Assembly: GCA_002316015.1 (NCBI GenBank)
Contig: DCCS01000003.1
Coordinates: forward strand, 1 to 38,080
Reading direction: 5' to 3'
Source: Prevotellaceae bacterium UBA1075
GTDB lineage: Bacteria > Bacteroidota > Bacteroidia > Bacteroidales > Bacteroidaceae
DNA length: 38,080 bases
Positions 17,239 through 25,895 of this stretch are shown here, piece by piece. The translations under genes and the position numbers were made by a program. Under the pieces are notes generated by a model. That model worked only from the letters and a program-made list of their open reading frames with translations, was not told the origin of the DNA and did no database searches. Within the stretch, counting starts at the first letter, position 1. Every line of letters begins with the position of its first letter.

Positions 17239-18390
17239 TCACTTCACGCGCACTTGCTTCTCCTCGGTGCGGAACTTCCTCACGGTGCGGGTGTCCTTGA
17301 CATCCTTGAGTCCCGTGGCGGTGATGATGGTCACGCGGTTCTTGTCGTTCTGGGCGAAGGGCTGCACGGTGTCGCCATAGTAGGTGGCGTCGATGATGGA
17401 GCGCTGCACGCCCGCATCCACCAGTGCCTTGACGGCCTTCTCGTTGCGCGCCTTGGAGTACTGCATGTTGATGCGGGGGTTACCGGTCTGCACGTCGGCA
17501 TAGGACTTCACGGTAATCTTGCAGTCGCGGTAGTCTTTGAGGAAGGCTCCTATCTTGGCCAGTTGCGCGTCGGTGTCGCTGAAGTCGCTCTCGCGTATCT
17601 CGTAGAACACGTTCCAGGACATCTTCCCGTCCTCGACGCGCGGGGTCACCTGTGCCTCGTTGTACCAGATGGTGTCGATGCGCGTCTCGTACTCCTCCCT
17701 GGCAGGCGCGGCCTTCTTGCCGCCGAACTTGTAGGCCAGGCCAGCCAGCAGGACAAACTGGTCGTTGCTCTTGTCGAAGGTGTTGGTCTGTCCCGCGTGC
17801 AGGTTGTAGCTTCCTTCCACGTTCACGGCCAGGTCACGGCACACGTCGTAGGCAAACTGCAGGCCCAGGCGTCCGTTGAAGGCGTTGCGCTTGGACTCGT
17901 TGACATCGATGAGGCGGTACTTCTGCGCGGCCAGGCTGACGGCGTCGTCATTGTTCCACGAGTGGTAGAGACCGAGTCCCATGATGAAATACAGGTTGGC
18001 CGGATAGTAGTCCTTCTTGCCAAAGGACGTGCACAGGTTCACCAGGAGGTCGGCACTGGTGGTCAGGTAATTGAAGTTGTAGTGCGCGGTCTGGTCGGCG
18101 CTGAAGGTGGAGAGGGCTGTCCCCTTGTTCCACGCGCCGTTGAAGTTCAGGCGTGCTCCCACCACGGGGCTGAAGTAGCTGCCCAGCGAGAGGGCCGCCG
18201 TGGGGGTGAAGGTCTTCTTGTTGTCAAAGTCGGTGTCGAGCGTGTTCTGCACTCCGCCCTGCACACCCACAAACATGCGGGGGAAGACCTTGCGGTCAGC
18301 CCACTTCGAGTCGGTTTCCTGCGCCATGGCCGGAGCGGTAATGCCCAGTGCCAGGAAGGCCAGGGCAAGGGATTTGGTGAATGTCTTCAT
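17239..18390 (-). CDS. OmpA-family outer-membrane protein (paralog 1)
   Basis: This 383-residue protein starts MKTFTKSLALAFLALGITAP and has a signal peptide ending MAQ. The N-terminal barrel part contains FVGVQGGVQNTLDTDFDN and LYFIMGLGLYHSWNNDD. The C-terminal domain holds KITVKSYADVQTGNP, RNEKAVKALVDAGVQ, YYGDTVQPFAQNDKNRVTII and the family tail KDVKDTRTVRKFRT. Compared with the downstream copy, the motif before EKAVKALV reads QYSKARN rather than KKLAARR, so peptidoglycan contact may differ. The two genes are a tandem duplication with substantial divergence. The gene has a full-consensus Bacteroidota promoter about 90 bases upstream. Confidence 0.9.
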   Translation of the reverse strand: MKTFTKSLALAFLALGITAPAMAQETDSKWADRKVFPRMFVGVQGGVQNTLDTDFDNKKTFTPTAALSLGSYFSPVVGARLNFNGAWNKGTALSTFSADQTAHYNFNYLTTSADLLVNLCTSFGKKDYYPANLYFIMGLGLYHSWNNDDAVSLAAQKYRLIDVNESKRNAFNGRLGLQFAYDVCRDLAVNVEGSYNLHAGQTNTFDKSNDQFVLLAGLAYKFGGKKAAPAREEYETRIDTIWYNEAQVTPRVEDGKMSWNVFYEIRESDFSDTDAQLAKIGAFLKDYRDCKITVKSYADVQTGNPRINMQYSKARNEKAVKALVDAGVQRSIIDATYYGDTVQPFAQNDKNRVTIITATGLKDVKDTRTVRKFRTEEKQVRVK

Positions 18391-18479
18391 AATGTCTTAT
18401 TAGTTTCCTTGATTGTCCATCCGGTAGCCCAACCCATGCGCAGAACTCGCATGTGCCACGCACACAGGCGGTATAAGCG

Positions 18480-18511
18480 CAAAAGTATATTGTTTTTTCC
18501 CGATTGGCAAA
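18480..18511 (-). promoter_or_regulatory. full Bacteroidota promoter for the OmpA pair
   Basis: On the minus strand TTTG (18508-18511), a 20-bp spacer, then TACTTTTG (18480-18487) gives an exact -33/-7 pair. Transcription is predicted to start near 18473, leaving a leader of about 80 nt before the ATG at 18390. Confidence 0.85.
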
Positions 18512-18592
18512 GATTTTTATAACTTTCTTTCAAACACGTTAAAGAATGGTAACAAAAAGGGTGTGCAGGCGCGCGAAAAGCATAATTTTCGC

Positions 18593-18600
18593 TAACTTTG
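18593..18600 (+). promoter_or_regulatory. Bacteroidota -7 element for the GNAT-like gene
   Basis: TAACTTTG fits TAnnTTTG and lies 28 bases before the ATG at 18628. The -33 half is not recognisable. It is the likely start of the long plus-strand run and supports 18628 rather than 18598 as translation start. Confidence 0.6.
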
Positions 18601-18627
18601 TGTGATATAACTTGTACAAGAAGCAAC

Positions 18628-19785
18628 ATGCCAACAGAAAAGACCATTGTCTGCAGCGTCACGACCCACCGCGAGCTCAAGGCTTTCGTGCGCTTCAACT
18701 ACCAGCTCTACAAGGACAACCCCTATGCGGTGCCCGATTTCCTGGAGGACACACTGGACACTTTCAACAAGGAGAAGAACCCGGCCTTCAGGTTCTGCGA
18801 GGCCGAGTGGTTCCTGGCACGGCGGGGCGGCAGGATTGTGGGGCGCGTGTGCGCCATCATCAACCGCAAGGCCAACGAGCGGTGGAGGCAGAAGACCGTG
18901 CGCTTCGGCTGGATTGACTTCATCGACGACCCCGAAGTGTCGGGACTGCTGCTGCGCACCGTCGAGGACTGGGGACGCGCGCGGGGCATGGACAAGATTG
19001 TGGGCCCCATGGGGTTCACCGACATGGACCGGGAGGGGATGCTCACCGAGGGGTATGACCAGCTGAGCACGATGAACAGCATCTACAACTTCCCCTACTA
19101 CCCACAGCACATGGCCCAGCACGGATATGCCAAGGAAGTGGGCTGGGTGGAGCGCAAGGTGTTCGTGCCGAAAGCCGGGCACGAGGCCCACCGGGACAAG
19201 TACTTCCGCATTGCCGAGATGGTGAGGAAGCGCTACGGGTTCCGAATACACAAGTTCAAGAGCAAGAGCGAGATACGCGATGGCGGCTATATCCAAAAGG
19301 TACTGGACGTTGTGAACCGCGCCTATGCCAACCTGTATGGCTACAGCCAGATGGACGAGGCGCAGATGAACGCCTATGCCGACCAGTACCTGCCGTACCT
19401 CGACAAGCGTTACCTCTCGGTGGTGGAGACCGCCGAGGGCGAGGTCATAGGCATGGGCGTCTGCATCACCAGCCTGAGCCGCGCCATCCAGAAGGCCAAG
19501 GCCAAGATGTGGCCCTTCGGATGGTACCACATGGCCAAGGCCCTGTGGTTCAACCGCCACCCCCAGATACTGGACATGCTGCTCGTGGGCGTGCTGCCCG
19601 AGTACCAGGAGAAGGGGGCCAACGCACTCATCTTTGCCGACCTCATCCCCGAGGCCACAAAGGACGGCTACGAGTGGGCAGAGACGCACCACCAGCTCGA
19701 GGACAACATACCCAGCCAGGCCCAGTGGAAGAACCTGGACTGCGTGATACACAAGAAGCGCTGCGCCTTCAGCAAGAAACTCTAA
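18628..19785 (+). CDS. GNAT-like conserved protein, substrate unknown
   Basis: This 385-residue protein starts MPTEKTIVCSVTTHRELKAF. The pattern of VTTHRELKAFVRFNYQLYKD, RIVGRVCAIINR, FGWIDFIDD and VSGLLLRTVEDWGRARGMDK (about residues 90-125) is that of an acetyltransferase (GNAT) half-domain, followed by VGPMGFTDMDREGML. A second GNAT-like half follows with EGEVIGMGVCITSLS and LLVGVLPEYQEKGANALIF (about 310-330), where the loop resembles an acetyl-CoA site. It resembles a conserved Bacteroidota family annotated only as GNAT or hypothetical. No substrate can be inferred. It ends nine bases before parE, so the two are co-transcribed. Confidence 0.8.
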   Translation: MPTEKTIVCSVTTHRELKAFVRFNYQLYKDNPYAVPDFLEDTLDTFNKEKNPAFRFCEAEWFLARRGGRIVGRVCAIINRKANERWRQKTVRFGWIDFIDDPEVSGLLLRTVEDWGRARGMDKIVGPMGFTDMDREGMLTEGYDQLSTMNSIYNFPYYPQHMAQHGYAKEVGWVERKVFVPKAGHEAHRDKYFRIAEMVRKRYGFRIHKFKSKSEIRDGGYIQKVLDVVNRAYANLYGYSQMDEAQMNAYADQYLPYLDKRYLSVVETAEGEVIGMGVCITSLSRAIQKAKAKMWPFGWYHMAKALWFNRHPQILDMLLVGVLPEYQEKGANALIFADLIPEATKDGYEWAETHHQLEDNIPSQAQWKNLDCVIHKKRCAFSKKL

Positions 19786-19794
19786 GCACGCCAC

Positions 19795-21879
19795 ATGGAA
19801 GAGAACAACGAGACACAGCAGCCCGCCGTACAGTACACCGAGGAGAACGTCATCCACCTGTCCGACATGGAGCACGTGCGCACCCGCCCCGGCATGTACA
19901 TAGGCCGGCTGGGCGACGGCTCGCACGCCGAGGACGGCATCTACGTGCTCCTCAAGGAGGTCATCGACAACAGCATCGACGAGTTCAAGATGAACGCCGG
20001 CAAGCGCATCGAGGTGACGGTGGAGGACAACCTGCGCTGCACCATACGCGACTATGGGCGCGGCATCCCCCAGGGCAAGCTGGTGGAGGCGGTGTCGATG
20101 CTCAACACGGGAGGCAAGTATGACTCCAAGGCATTCAAGAAGAGCGTGGGGCTCAACGGCGTGGGACTGAAGGCGGTGAACGCTCTGAGCCGCCACTTCG
20201 AGGCACGCTCCTACAGGGACGGGCAGGTGAGGGCCACCACCTTTGAGTGCGGAAGGCTCACATCGGACACCACCAGGCCCACCGACGACGAGACGGGAAC
20301 GTACATCCACTTCGAGCCAGACCCCTCGCTCTTCAAGCACTACAGTTTCCGGGGGGAAATCGTGGAGGAGATGCTGCGCAACTACACCTACCTCAACACG
20401 GGCCTCACCATCATGTTCAACGGCCGGCGCATCCTCTCGCGCAACGGGCTGAGCGACCTGCTGGCCGACCGCATGACGGCTCCCCCGCTGTACGAGATTG
20501 TGCACCTCAAGGGCGAGGACATCGAGATAGCCTTCACCCATTGCAACCAGAACGGCGAGGAGTACTACTCCTTCGTCAACGGGCAGCACACCACCCTGGG
20601 CGGCACACACCAGGCTGCCTTCAAGAAGTACATAGCCGAGGTCATCAAGGAGTACAGCGGCAAGAACTACGACTACAGCGACATACGCAACGGCATGGTG
20701 GCGGCCATCAGCATCAACATCCAGGAGCCGCTCTTCGAGAGCCAGACCAAGATCAAGCTGGGCTCACTCACCACCGAGCCCGACGGGGGCGTGTCCATCG
20801 ACAAGTTCGTGGGCGACTTCGTCAAGAGCCAGGTGGACAACTTCCTGCACAAGCACACGGACGTGGCCGAGGTCATCCTGCAGAAGGTGAGCGAGAGCGA
20901 GCGGGAGCGGAAGGCCATGGCCGGAGTGGCCAAGAAGGCGCGGGAGATGAGCAAGAAGGCCAACCTGCACAACCGCAAGCTGCGCGACTGCCGCATACAC
21001 CTCAACGACGCGAGGGGAGACCGCCAGGAGGAGTCCTGCATCTTCATCACCGAGGGCGACTCGGCCAGCGGAAGCATCACCAAGAGCCGCGACGTGAACA
21101 CCCAGGCCGTGTTCAGCCTGCGAGGCAAGCCGCTCAACTGCTATGGGATGACCAAGAAGGTCGTGTACGAGAACGAGGAGTTCAACCTCCTGCAGGCCGC
21201 GCTCAACATCGAGGACGGCCTGGACGGCCTCAGATACAACAAGGTCATAGTGGCCACCGACGCCGATGTCGACGGCATGCACATACGCCTGCTGATGATC
21301 ACGTTCTTCCTGCAATTCTTCCCCGAGCTCATCAAGAAGGGGCACGTGTTCATCCTGCAGACCCCCCTCTTCCGCGTGCGAGCCAGGAAGAGCAAGCTCA
21401 AGAAGGCAATCCTGGATGCCCTGCTCGAGGAGACAAGGGAACGGCGGAAGGAGGCCGGGGAAATCGCCAGGACAGCCGGGGACACCGGGGACGGCGAGGC
21501 GGGGGAGGACACCGGGGACGGCGACCGCGGCAACACGGGGGGACAGGACCGGGAGAAGAAGCCCATGCGCAACCTGAGTGTCACCAAGGACTACATCATC
21601 CAGTACTGCTACTCCGAGGAGGAACGCCTGCAGGCCATCACCGACCTGGGGCCTGACCCCGAGATCACGCGCTTCAAGGGACTGGGCGAGATAAGCCCCG
21701 AAGAGTTCATCAACTTCATCGGCCCCGACATACGGCTTGACCAGGTAACCCTCAACAAGGGCGACCAGGTGGCCAGGATGCTGGAATACTACATGGGCAA
21801 GAACACCATGGACCGGCAGAACTTCATCATCGAGAACCTGGTGATAGAGGAAGACCGGGCCGACGAGGACGAGGAATAA
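19795..21879 (+). CDS. parE: DNA topoisomerase IV subunit B
   Basis: This is the ATPase subunit of the type IIA topoisomerase that decatenates daughter chromosomes. The protein has 694 residues, longer than usual for the subunit. The GHKL ATPase region shows RTRPGMYIG, EVIDNSIDEF (near residue 60), DYGRGIP (near 86) and SVGLNGVGLKAVNALS. The TOPRIM domain has EGDSASG (about 420), LRGKPLNCYGM and DADVDGMH (about 488), and a conserved end GLGEISPEEFINFIGPD. The call of ParE over GyrB rests on the SVGLNGVG motif and the KSRDVNTQAVFSLRGK region. An acidic Gly-rich insertion lies at about 552-590. No parC is present in the window. Confidence 0.92.
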   Translation: MEENNETQQPAVQYTEENVIHLSDMEHVRTRPGMYIGRLGDGSHAEDGIYVLLKEVIDNSIDEFKMNAGKRIEVTVEDNLRCTIRDYGRGIPQGKLVEAVSMLNTGGKYDSKAFKKSVGLNGVGLKAVNALSRHFEARSYRDGQVRATTFECGRLTSDTTRPTDDETGTYIHFEPDPSLFKHYSFRGEIVEEMLRNYTYLNTGLTIMFNGRRILSRNGLSDLLADRMTAPPLYEIVHLKGEDIEIAFTHCNQNGEEYYSFVNGQHTTLGGTHQAAFKKYIAEVIKEYSGKNYDYSDIRNGMVAAISINIQEPLFESQTKIKLGSLTTEPDGGVSIDKFVGDFVKSQVDNFLHKHTDVAEVILQKVSESERERKAMAGVAKKAREMSKKANLHNRKLRDCRIHLNDARGDRQEESCIFITEGDSASGSITKSRDVNTQAVFSLRGKPLNCYGMTKKVVYENEEFNLLQAALNIEDGLDGLRYNKVIVATDADVDGMHIRLLMITFFLQFFPELIKKGHVFILQTPLFRVRARKSKLKKAILDALLEETRERRKEAGEIARTAGDTGDGEAGEDTGDGDRGNTGGQDREKKPMRNLSVTKDYIIQYCYSEEERLQAITDLGPDPEITRFKGLGEISPEEFINFIGPDIRLDQVTLNKGDQVARMLEYYMGKNTMDRQNFIIENLVIEEDRADEDEE
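21481..21524 (+). repeat. parE: 17-bp direct repeat inside parE
   Basis: GACACCGGGGACGGCGA occurs exactly at 21481-21497 and 21508-21524, 27 bases apart, so the frame is kept. It encodes repeated DTGDG and builds the acidic linker EARTAGDTGDG-type insertion of ParE. It is a likely product of slipped replication. Confidence 0.8.
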
Positions 21880-21917
21880 AGGGACGGGGAAGGCACCTCA
21901 CTGACTGACGGGAAGCA

Positions 21918-21944
21918 CCCTCCCGGCCTCCCACAGGGGGAGGG
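21918..21944. repeat. family B hairpin element, locus 1
   Basis: CCCTCCC (21918-21924) and GGGAGGG (21938-21944) are exact inverted repeats around GGCCTCCCACAGG. It follows the parE stop by 38 bases and shares the CCCTCCCGGCCTCC core with copies at 37933 and 38008, and a variant at 30015. It may work as a 3' hairpin or terminator. Confidence 0.75.
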
Positions 21945-22018
21945 ACGCTTGATGCGCTCCGGCGCGCGGGGCTGAGCATGGGGATGCATTGGTCTGGACA
22001 TTCCCTTGCGTCAAAATA

Positions 22019-22123
22019 TGCACCGCGCCGCATCAGCCAACGCAGCACGCTGCACCAGCCAACGCAGTGCGCTGCACCAGCCAACGCACCGCACTGCACC
22101 AGCCAACGCACCGCGCTGCATTT
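22019..22123 (+). repeat. 22-bp tandem repeat, family A, locus 2 (4.7 copies)
   Basis: Units begin at 22019, 22041, 22063, 22085 and 22107, with forms such as CGCAGCACGCTGCACC...AGCCAA and CGCACCGCACTGCACC...AGCCAA. They match the locus at 4799 closely (there GCCAT replaces GCCAA). The interval between parE and coaD (350 bases) otherwise holds only the family B element and no gene. Confidence 0.88.
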
Positions 22124-22229
22124 CCGGGCCTGGTGCGGCCCACTGTCCGGCCTGGGCCCTGGCAACGGGAACAAGGAACGCGAAAACGCCTTCGCCCAAG
22201 GGCAAGGCGACATGACAATAGAAGCAGAG

Positions 22230-22691
22230 ATGACAAGGAGATTCGTGATGACAGGGTCATTTGACCCGTTCACCATCGGGCACGCCGATGTGGCACAGCG
22301 CGCGCTCGCCCTGTGCGACGAACTGGTGATAGGCATAGGTTACAACGGGCTCAAGGCGGGCTGGATACCCGTGGACGAGCGGCTTCGTGCCCTGCGGGAG
22401 TTCTATGCCCGCGAGCCCAGGGTGCGGGTGGAGAAGTACTCCTGCCTCACCGTGGACTTCGCGCGGAGGGTGGCCGCCGCCTGTATCGTGAGAGGCGTGA
22501 GGGGCATGGCCGACTTCGACTACGAGACCCGTATGGCCGAGACCAACCGCCGCCTCTCCGGCATCGAGACGCTGCTGCTGCCCGCCAAGCCCGGGATGGC
22601 TCATGTGAGCAGCAGCATGGCACGCGAACTGGCCCGCTTCGGCAAGGACATCACCCCATGGCTGCCACAAGGACTGAACTATATAATATAA
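22230..22691 (+). CDS. coaD: phosphopantetheine adenylyltransferase
   Basis: CoaD makes dephospho-CoA from 4'-phosphopantetheine and ATP, the fourth step of CoA synthesis. The protein is 153 residues from MTRRFVMTGSFDPFTIGHAD, and the nucleotidyltransferase signature TGSFDPFTIGHAD carries the HxGH-type motif (TIGH). Other motifs are IVRGVRGMADFDYE (about 85-98) and the ISSS-type segment HVSSSMARELAR. An upstream ATG at 22212 would add only MTIEAE; the shorter start gives the usual distance to GSFDP. The length is normal. Function and pathway are secure. Confidence 0.94.
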   Translation: MTRRFVMTGSFDPFTIGHADVAQRALALCDELVIGIGYNGLKAGWIPVDERLRALREFYAREPRVRVEKYSCLTVDFARRVAAACIVRGVRGMADFDYETRMAETNRRLSGIETLLLPAKPGMAHVSSSMARELARFGKDITPWLPQGLNYII

Positions 22692-22706
22692 ATAAGGTGT
22701 AGAGCA

Positions 22707-24311
22707 ATGAGGAAAGCATTTGTCTTCATAACGGCACTCTGCATGACAGCAAGCGCCACGGCACAACTCCAGTACCAGAACCGCCCGCCTGGGCAAAGGC
22801 ACCAGGCGAGCCAACTGGAAAGGGACGTGCAGAAGATGGTCATGGCCACGGCCATGATATACAACTACTATGTGGACAGCGTGGACAGCAAGAGGCTGGT
22901 GGAGGATGCCATCAACGGCATGATACAGAAGCTCGACCCGCACTCGGCCTACTCCACGCCCAAGGAGACCAAGAAGTTCACCGAACCGCTCGAAGGCTCC
23001 TTCGAGGGCATCGGGGTGCAGTTCAACATGCTGGACGACACGCTGGTGGTCATCCAGCCCGTGCCCAAGGGGCCCAGCGAGAAGGTGGGCATCGTGGCAG
23101 GCGACCGCATCGTGTCGGTCAACGACACGGCCATCGCGGGCGTGAAGATGGCGCGCGAGGAGATCATGCACCGCCTGCGGGGCCCAAAGGGCAGCCATGT
23201 GGACCTGGGCATCGTGCGCCGCGAGATAAAGGACACCCTGCACTTCGACGTGACGCGCGACAAGATCCCCGTCAACTCGGTGGACGCGGCCTACATGGTG
23301 ACACCCACCATCGGCCTCATCCGCTTCAACAACTTTGCCCAGACGACCCACAGCGAGGTGGTGGAGGCCATCAGGAAACTGCAGGCCCAGGGCATGCGTG
23401 ACCTCATCATAGACCTGCAGCAGAACGGGGGCGGGTTCCTGCAGGCGGCCGCCGACATCGCCAGCGAGCTGCTGGAGAAGAACGACCTGATTGTATACAC
23501 ACGCGGCCGCGCCGTCCCCAACCAGGAGTTCCGCAGCACAGGCAGCGGGCTCTTCAGGCAGGGCAAGGTGGCAGTGCTGGTGGACGAGTACAGCGCGTCG
23601 GCCGCAGAAATCCTGTCGGGAGCCATCCAGGACCAGGACAGGGGCATCGTGGTGGGCCGGCGCACATTCGGCAAGGGACTGGTGCAGCGTCCCATCGACC
23701 TGCCCGACGGAAGCATGATACGGCTCACCGTGGCCAAGTACTACACGCCCAGCGGACGCTGCATACAGAAACCCTACGAGAAGGGAGACCGCCTCGCCTA
23801 TGCCCGCGATGTCATCAACCGCTACAACAGCGGCGAGCTGACCAACGCCGACAGCATCCACTTCCCCGACTCGCTGCGCTACCAGACCCTGCGCAAGAAG
23901 CGCACGGTGTATGGCGGTGGCGGCATCATGCCCGACTACTTCGTGCCGCTCGACACCACCAAGTACAGCCGCTGCTACCGCGAGCTCTCGGCCAAGAGCC
24001 TCATCATCAACGCAAGCCTGAAGTACATCGACCAGAACCGCAAGCCGCTGCGCAAGTCCTACCCCACCTTCGCCAAGTTCAGGGACAAGTACCAGGTGCC
24101 CCAGGCACTCGTGGACAGCATCATGGCCAGGGGCGAGAGGCAGGACATCAAGCCCAAGGACGACGCCGAGCGGGCGAAGACAGAGGACAACATACGCCGC
24201 ATCCTCAAGGCCCTGGTGGCGCGCGACCTGTGGGACATGAGCGAGTACTTCTGCATCATCTACGAGGACGACGAGGTGGTGAGGAAGGCCGTGGAACTCC
24301 TCGGGCAATGA
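22707..24311 (+). CDS. S41 family C-terminal processing peptidase
   Basis: This 534-residue exported protease starts MRKAFVFITALCMTASATAQ with a signal peptide. An N-terminal helical region (KLDPHSAYSTPKETKKF) is followed by a PDZ domain (about 90-175: FEGIGVQFNMLDD, GIVAGDRIVSVND). The S41 catalytic domain has VDEYSASAAEI with Ser298 as likely nucleophile and GKGLVQ with Lys323 as base. QQNGGGFLQAAADIASELL is the strand-turn that positions the site. The C-terminal region after about 370 is longer than in CtpA and of unknown role. The start lies 15 bases after coaD, and the stop overlaps the ybeY start (ATGA), so they form one transcript. CtpA-like is a class call; the substrate is not known. 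Confidence 0.93.
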   Translation: MRKAFVFITALCMTASATAQLQYQNRPPGQRHQASQLERDVQKMVMATAMIYNYYVDSVDSKRLVEDAINGMIQKLDPHSAYSTPKETKKFTEPLEGSFEGIGVQFNMLDDTLVVIQPVPKGPSEKVGIVAGDRIVSVNDTAIAGVKMAREEIMHRLRGPKGSHVDLGIVRREIKDTLHFDVTRDKIPVNSVDAAYMVTPTIGLIRFNNFAQTTHSEVVEAIRKLQAQGMRDLIIDLQQNGGGFLQAAADIASELLEKNDLIVYTRGRAVPNQEFRSTGSGLFRQGKVAVLVDEYSASAAEILSGAIQDQDRGIVVGRRTFGKGLVQRPIDLPDGSMIRLTVAKYYTPSGRCIQKPYEKGDRLAYARDVINRYNSGELTNADSIHFPDSLRYQTLRKKRTVYGGGGIMPDYFVPLDTTKYSRCYRELSAKSLIINASLKYIDQNRKPLRKSYPTFAKFRDKYQVPQALVDSIMARGERQDIKPKDDAERAKTEDNIRRILKALVARDLWDMSEYFCIIYEDDEVVRKAVELLGQ

Positions 24312-24718
24312 TCACCTACAGCACCACAGGGGTGGAGATGCCCCCCATCGACCAGCCGCGCGTGACGGAATGGGTGATGCAGGTGGCCCGCAGCTACGGC
24401 ATGGAGACGGGTGACATCGCCTTCATCTTCGTGAGCGACGAGGAGATACTGCGCATCAACCGCGAGTACGTCCACCACGACTACTACACCGACCACATCG
24501 GCTTCGACTACTCGGCGGGGCGGCACATAGCGGGCGACATCTTCATCGGCACGGAGACGGTGGCCTCCAACGCCCGGCTCGTGGGAGACACCTACATGCG
24601 CGAGCTGCACCGCGTCATCATCCACGGCGTGCTGCACCTGCTGGGGCTGGAGGACAAGACACCGGAGCAGCGCCGGCGGATGGAGCAGGCCGAGGACACC
24701 GCGCTGGACATCCTCTGA
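24308..24718 (+). CDS. ybeY: endoribonuclease / rRNA maturation factor YbeY
   Basis: YbeY is a single-strand endoribonuclease of the metal-binding UPF0054 family needed for 16S rRNA 3'-end maturation. The 136-residue protein starts MITYSTTGVEMPPIDQPRVT. The central motif is VSDEEILRINREYVHHDYYTDHIGFDY, and the zinc site is HGVLHLLGLED (about residues 107-117). The two His match the family, while the third ligand position is Asp where the E. coli protein has His (HGMLHLMGYDH). The same replacement is common in Bacteroidota. The ATG overlaps the S41 stop by four bases (ATGA), indicating translational coupling. Confidence 0.92.
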   Translation: MITYSTTGVEMPPIDQPRVTEWVMQVARSYGMETGDIAFIFVSDEEILRINREYVHHDYYTDHIGFDYSAGRHIAGDIFIGTETVASNARLVGDTYMRELHRVIIHGVLHLLGLEDKTPEQRRRMEQAEDTALDIL

Positions 24719-24834
24719 GGCCGTGGGGGCGCGGGGACAAGCCTGCGGAAATCCTGGCACAGGGTGGCCAGGGAACTGCCACATGCCACCAGACCCCGGC
24801 CAAGGCGGCAAGAACACACAACACAACAGCATAA

Positions 24835-25869
24835 GTGAAAGAAGACTTCGACATAAGACAGGAGGGACGCTCCAAGGAGAAGGAGTTTGAGAACGCCCTG
24901 CGGCCGCTCCGCTTCGGCGACTTCAGCGGACAGCAGAAGGTGGTCGACAACCTGCGCGTCTTTGTGGACGCGGCCAAGTACCGTGGCGAGCCACTCGACC
25001 ATACGCTCCTGCACGGCCCTCCCGGACTGGGCAAGACCACGCTGAGCAACATCATCGCCAACGAACTGGGCGTGGGCTTCAAGCTCACCAGCGGCCCCGT
25101 ACTCGACAAGCCGGGCGACCTGGCAGGCATCCTCACCAGCCTGGAGCCCAACGACGTGCTCTTCATCGACGAGATCCATCGCCTGAGCCCCGTGGTGGAG
25201 GAGTACCTCTACAGCGCCATGGAGGACTACCGCATCGACATCATGATCGACAAGGGGCCCAGTGCCAGGAGCATACAGATTGACCTCTCGCCCTTCACCC
25301 TGGTGGGAGCCACCACGCGCAGCGGCCTGCTCACCGCACCCCTGCGTGCCCGCTTCGGCATCAACCTGCACCTGGAATACTATGACGCCGACACGCTGCA
25401 GGCCATCATCAGGCGCAGCGCGGGCATCCTGGGGCTGCCCATCGACACCGAGGCGGCGGGCGAGATAGCCAGCCGGAGCCGGGGCACGCCGCGCATAGCC
25501 AACGCGCTGCTGCGCCGCGTGAGGGACTTCGCGCAGGTCAAGGGCAACGGGCGCATCGACCTGCGCATTGCCCGGATAGCCCTCGAGGCACTCAACATCG
25601 ACCGCTACGGACTGGACGAGATAGACAACAAGATACTGCTCACCATCATCGACAAGTTCCGGGGAGGCCCTGTGGGCATTGGCACGATAGCCACCGCCAT
25701 AGGCGAGGACAGCGGCACGGTGGAGGAGGTGTACGAGCCATTCCTCATCAAGGAGGGCTTCATCAAGCGCACTCCACGCGGCCGCGAGGTCACCGAACTG
25801 GCCTACCGCCACCTGGGGCGCCCCATGGACGACCGCTACGGCAACGCATCGCAGGGCTCTCTCTTCTGA
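24835..25869 (+). CDS. ruvB: Holliday junction branch migration ATPase
   Basis: RuvB is the AAA+ motor that, with RuvA, drives branch migration of Holliday junctions. The 344-residue protein uses a GTG start (24835) and reads MKEDFDIRQEGRSKEKEFEN. Walker A is GPPGLGKTTLS (about 61-71), Walker B DEIHR (about 111-115), sensor GATTRSGLL with the sensor Arg, and the C-terminal winged helix includes AYRHLGRP. Length and motif order fit the family exactly. The 116 bases after ybeY hold nothing recognisable. The next gene starts 26 bases downstream on the same strand. Confidence 0.96.
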   Translation: MKEDFDIRQEGRSKEKEFENALRPLRFGDFSGQQKVVDNLRVFVDAAKYRGEPLDHTLLHGPPGLGKTTLSNIIANELGVGFKLTSGPVLDKPGDLAGILTSLEPNDVLFIDEIHRLSPVVEEYLYSAMEDYRIDIMIDKGPSARSIQIDLSPFTLVGATTRSGLLTAPLRARFGINLHLEYYDADTLQAIIRRSAGILGLPIDTEAAGEIASRSRGTPRIANALLRRVRDFAQVKGNGRIDLRIARIALEALNIDRYGLDEIDNKILLTIIDKFRGGPVGIGTIATAIGEDSGTVEEVYEPFLIKEGFIKRTPRGREVTELAYRHLGRPMDDRYGNASQGSLF

Positions 25870-25895
25870 ACCGGAACAAGCAAACTGACGGCCTC

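Noticed and set aside
22019..22123. Possible CRISPR array
   Set aside because: The units are contiguous 22-bp tandem repeats with no unique spacers and no cas genes are nearby.
22257..24308. 683-codon minus-strand open frame opposite coaD and the S41 protease
   Set aside because: It runs across two secure genes on the other strand and shows His/Val/Leu-rich shadow composition with no domains.
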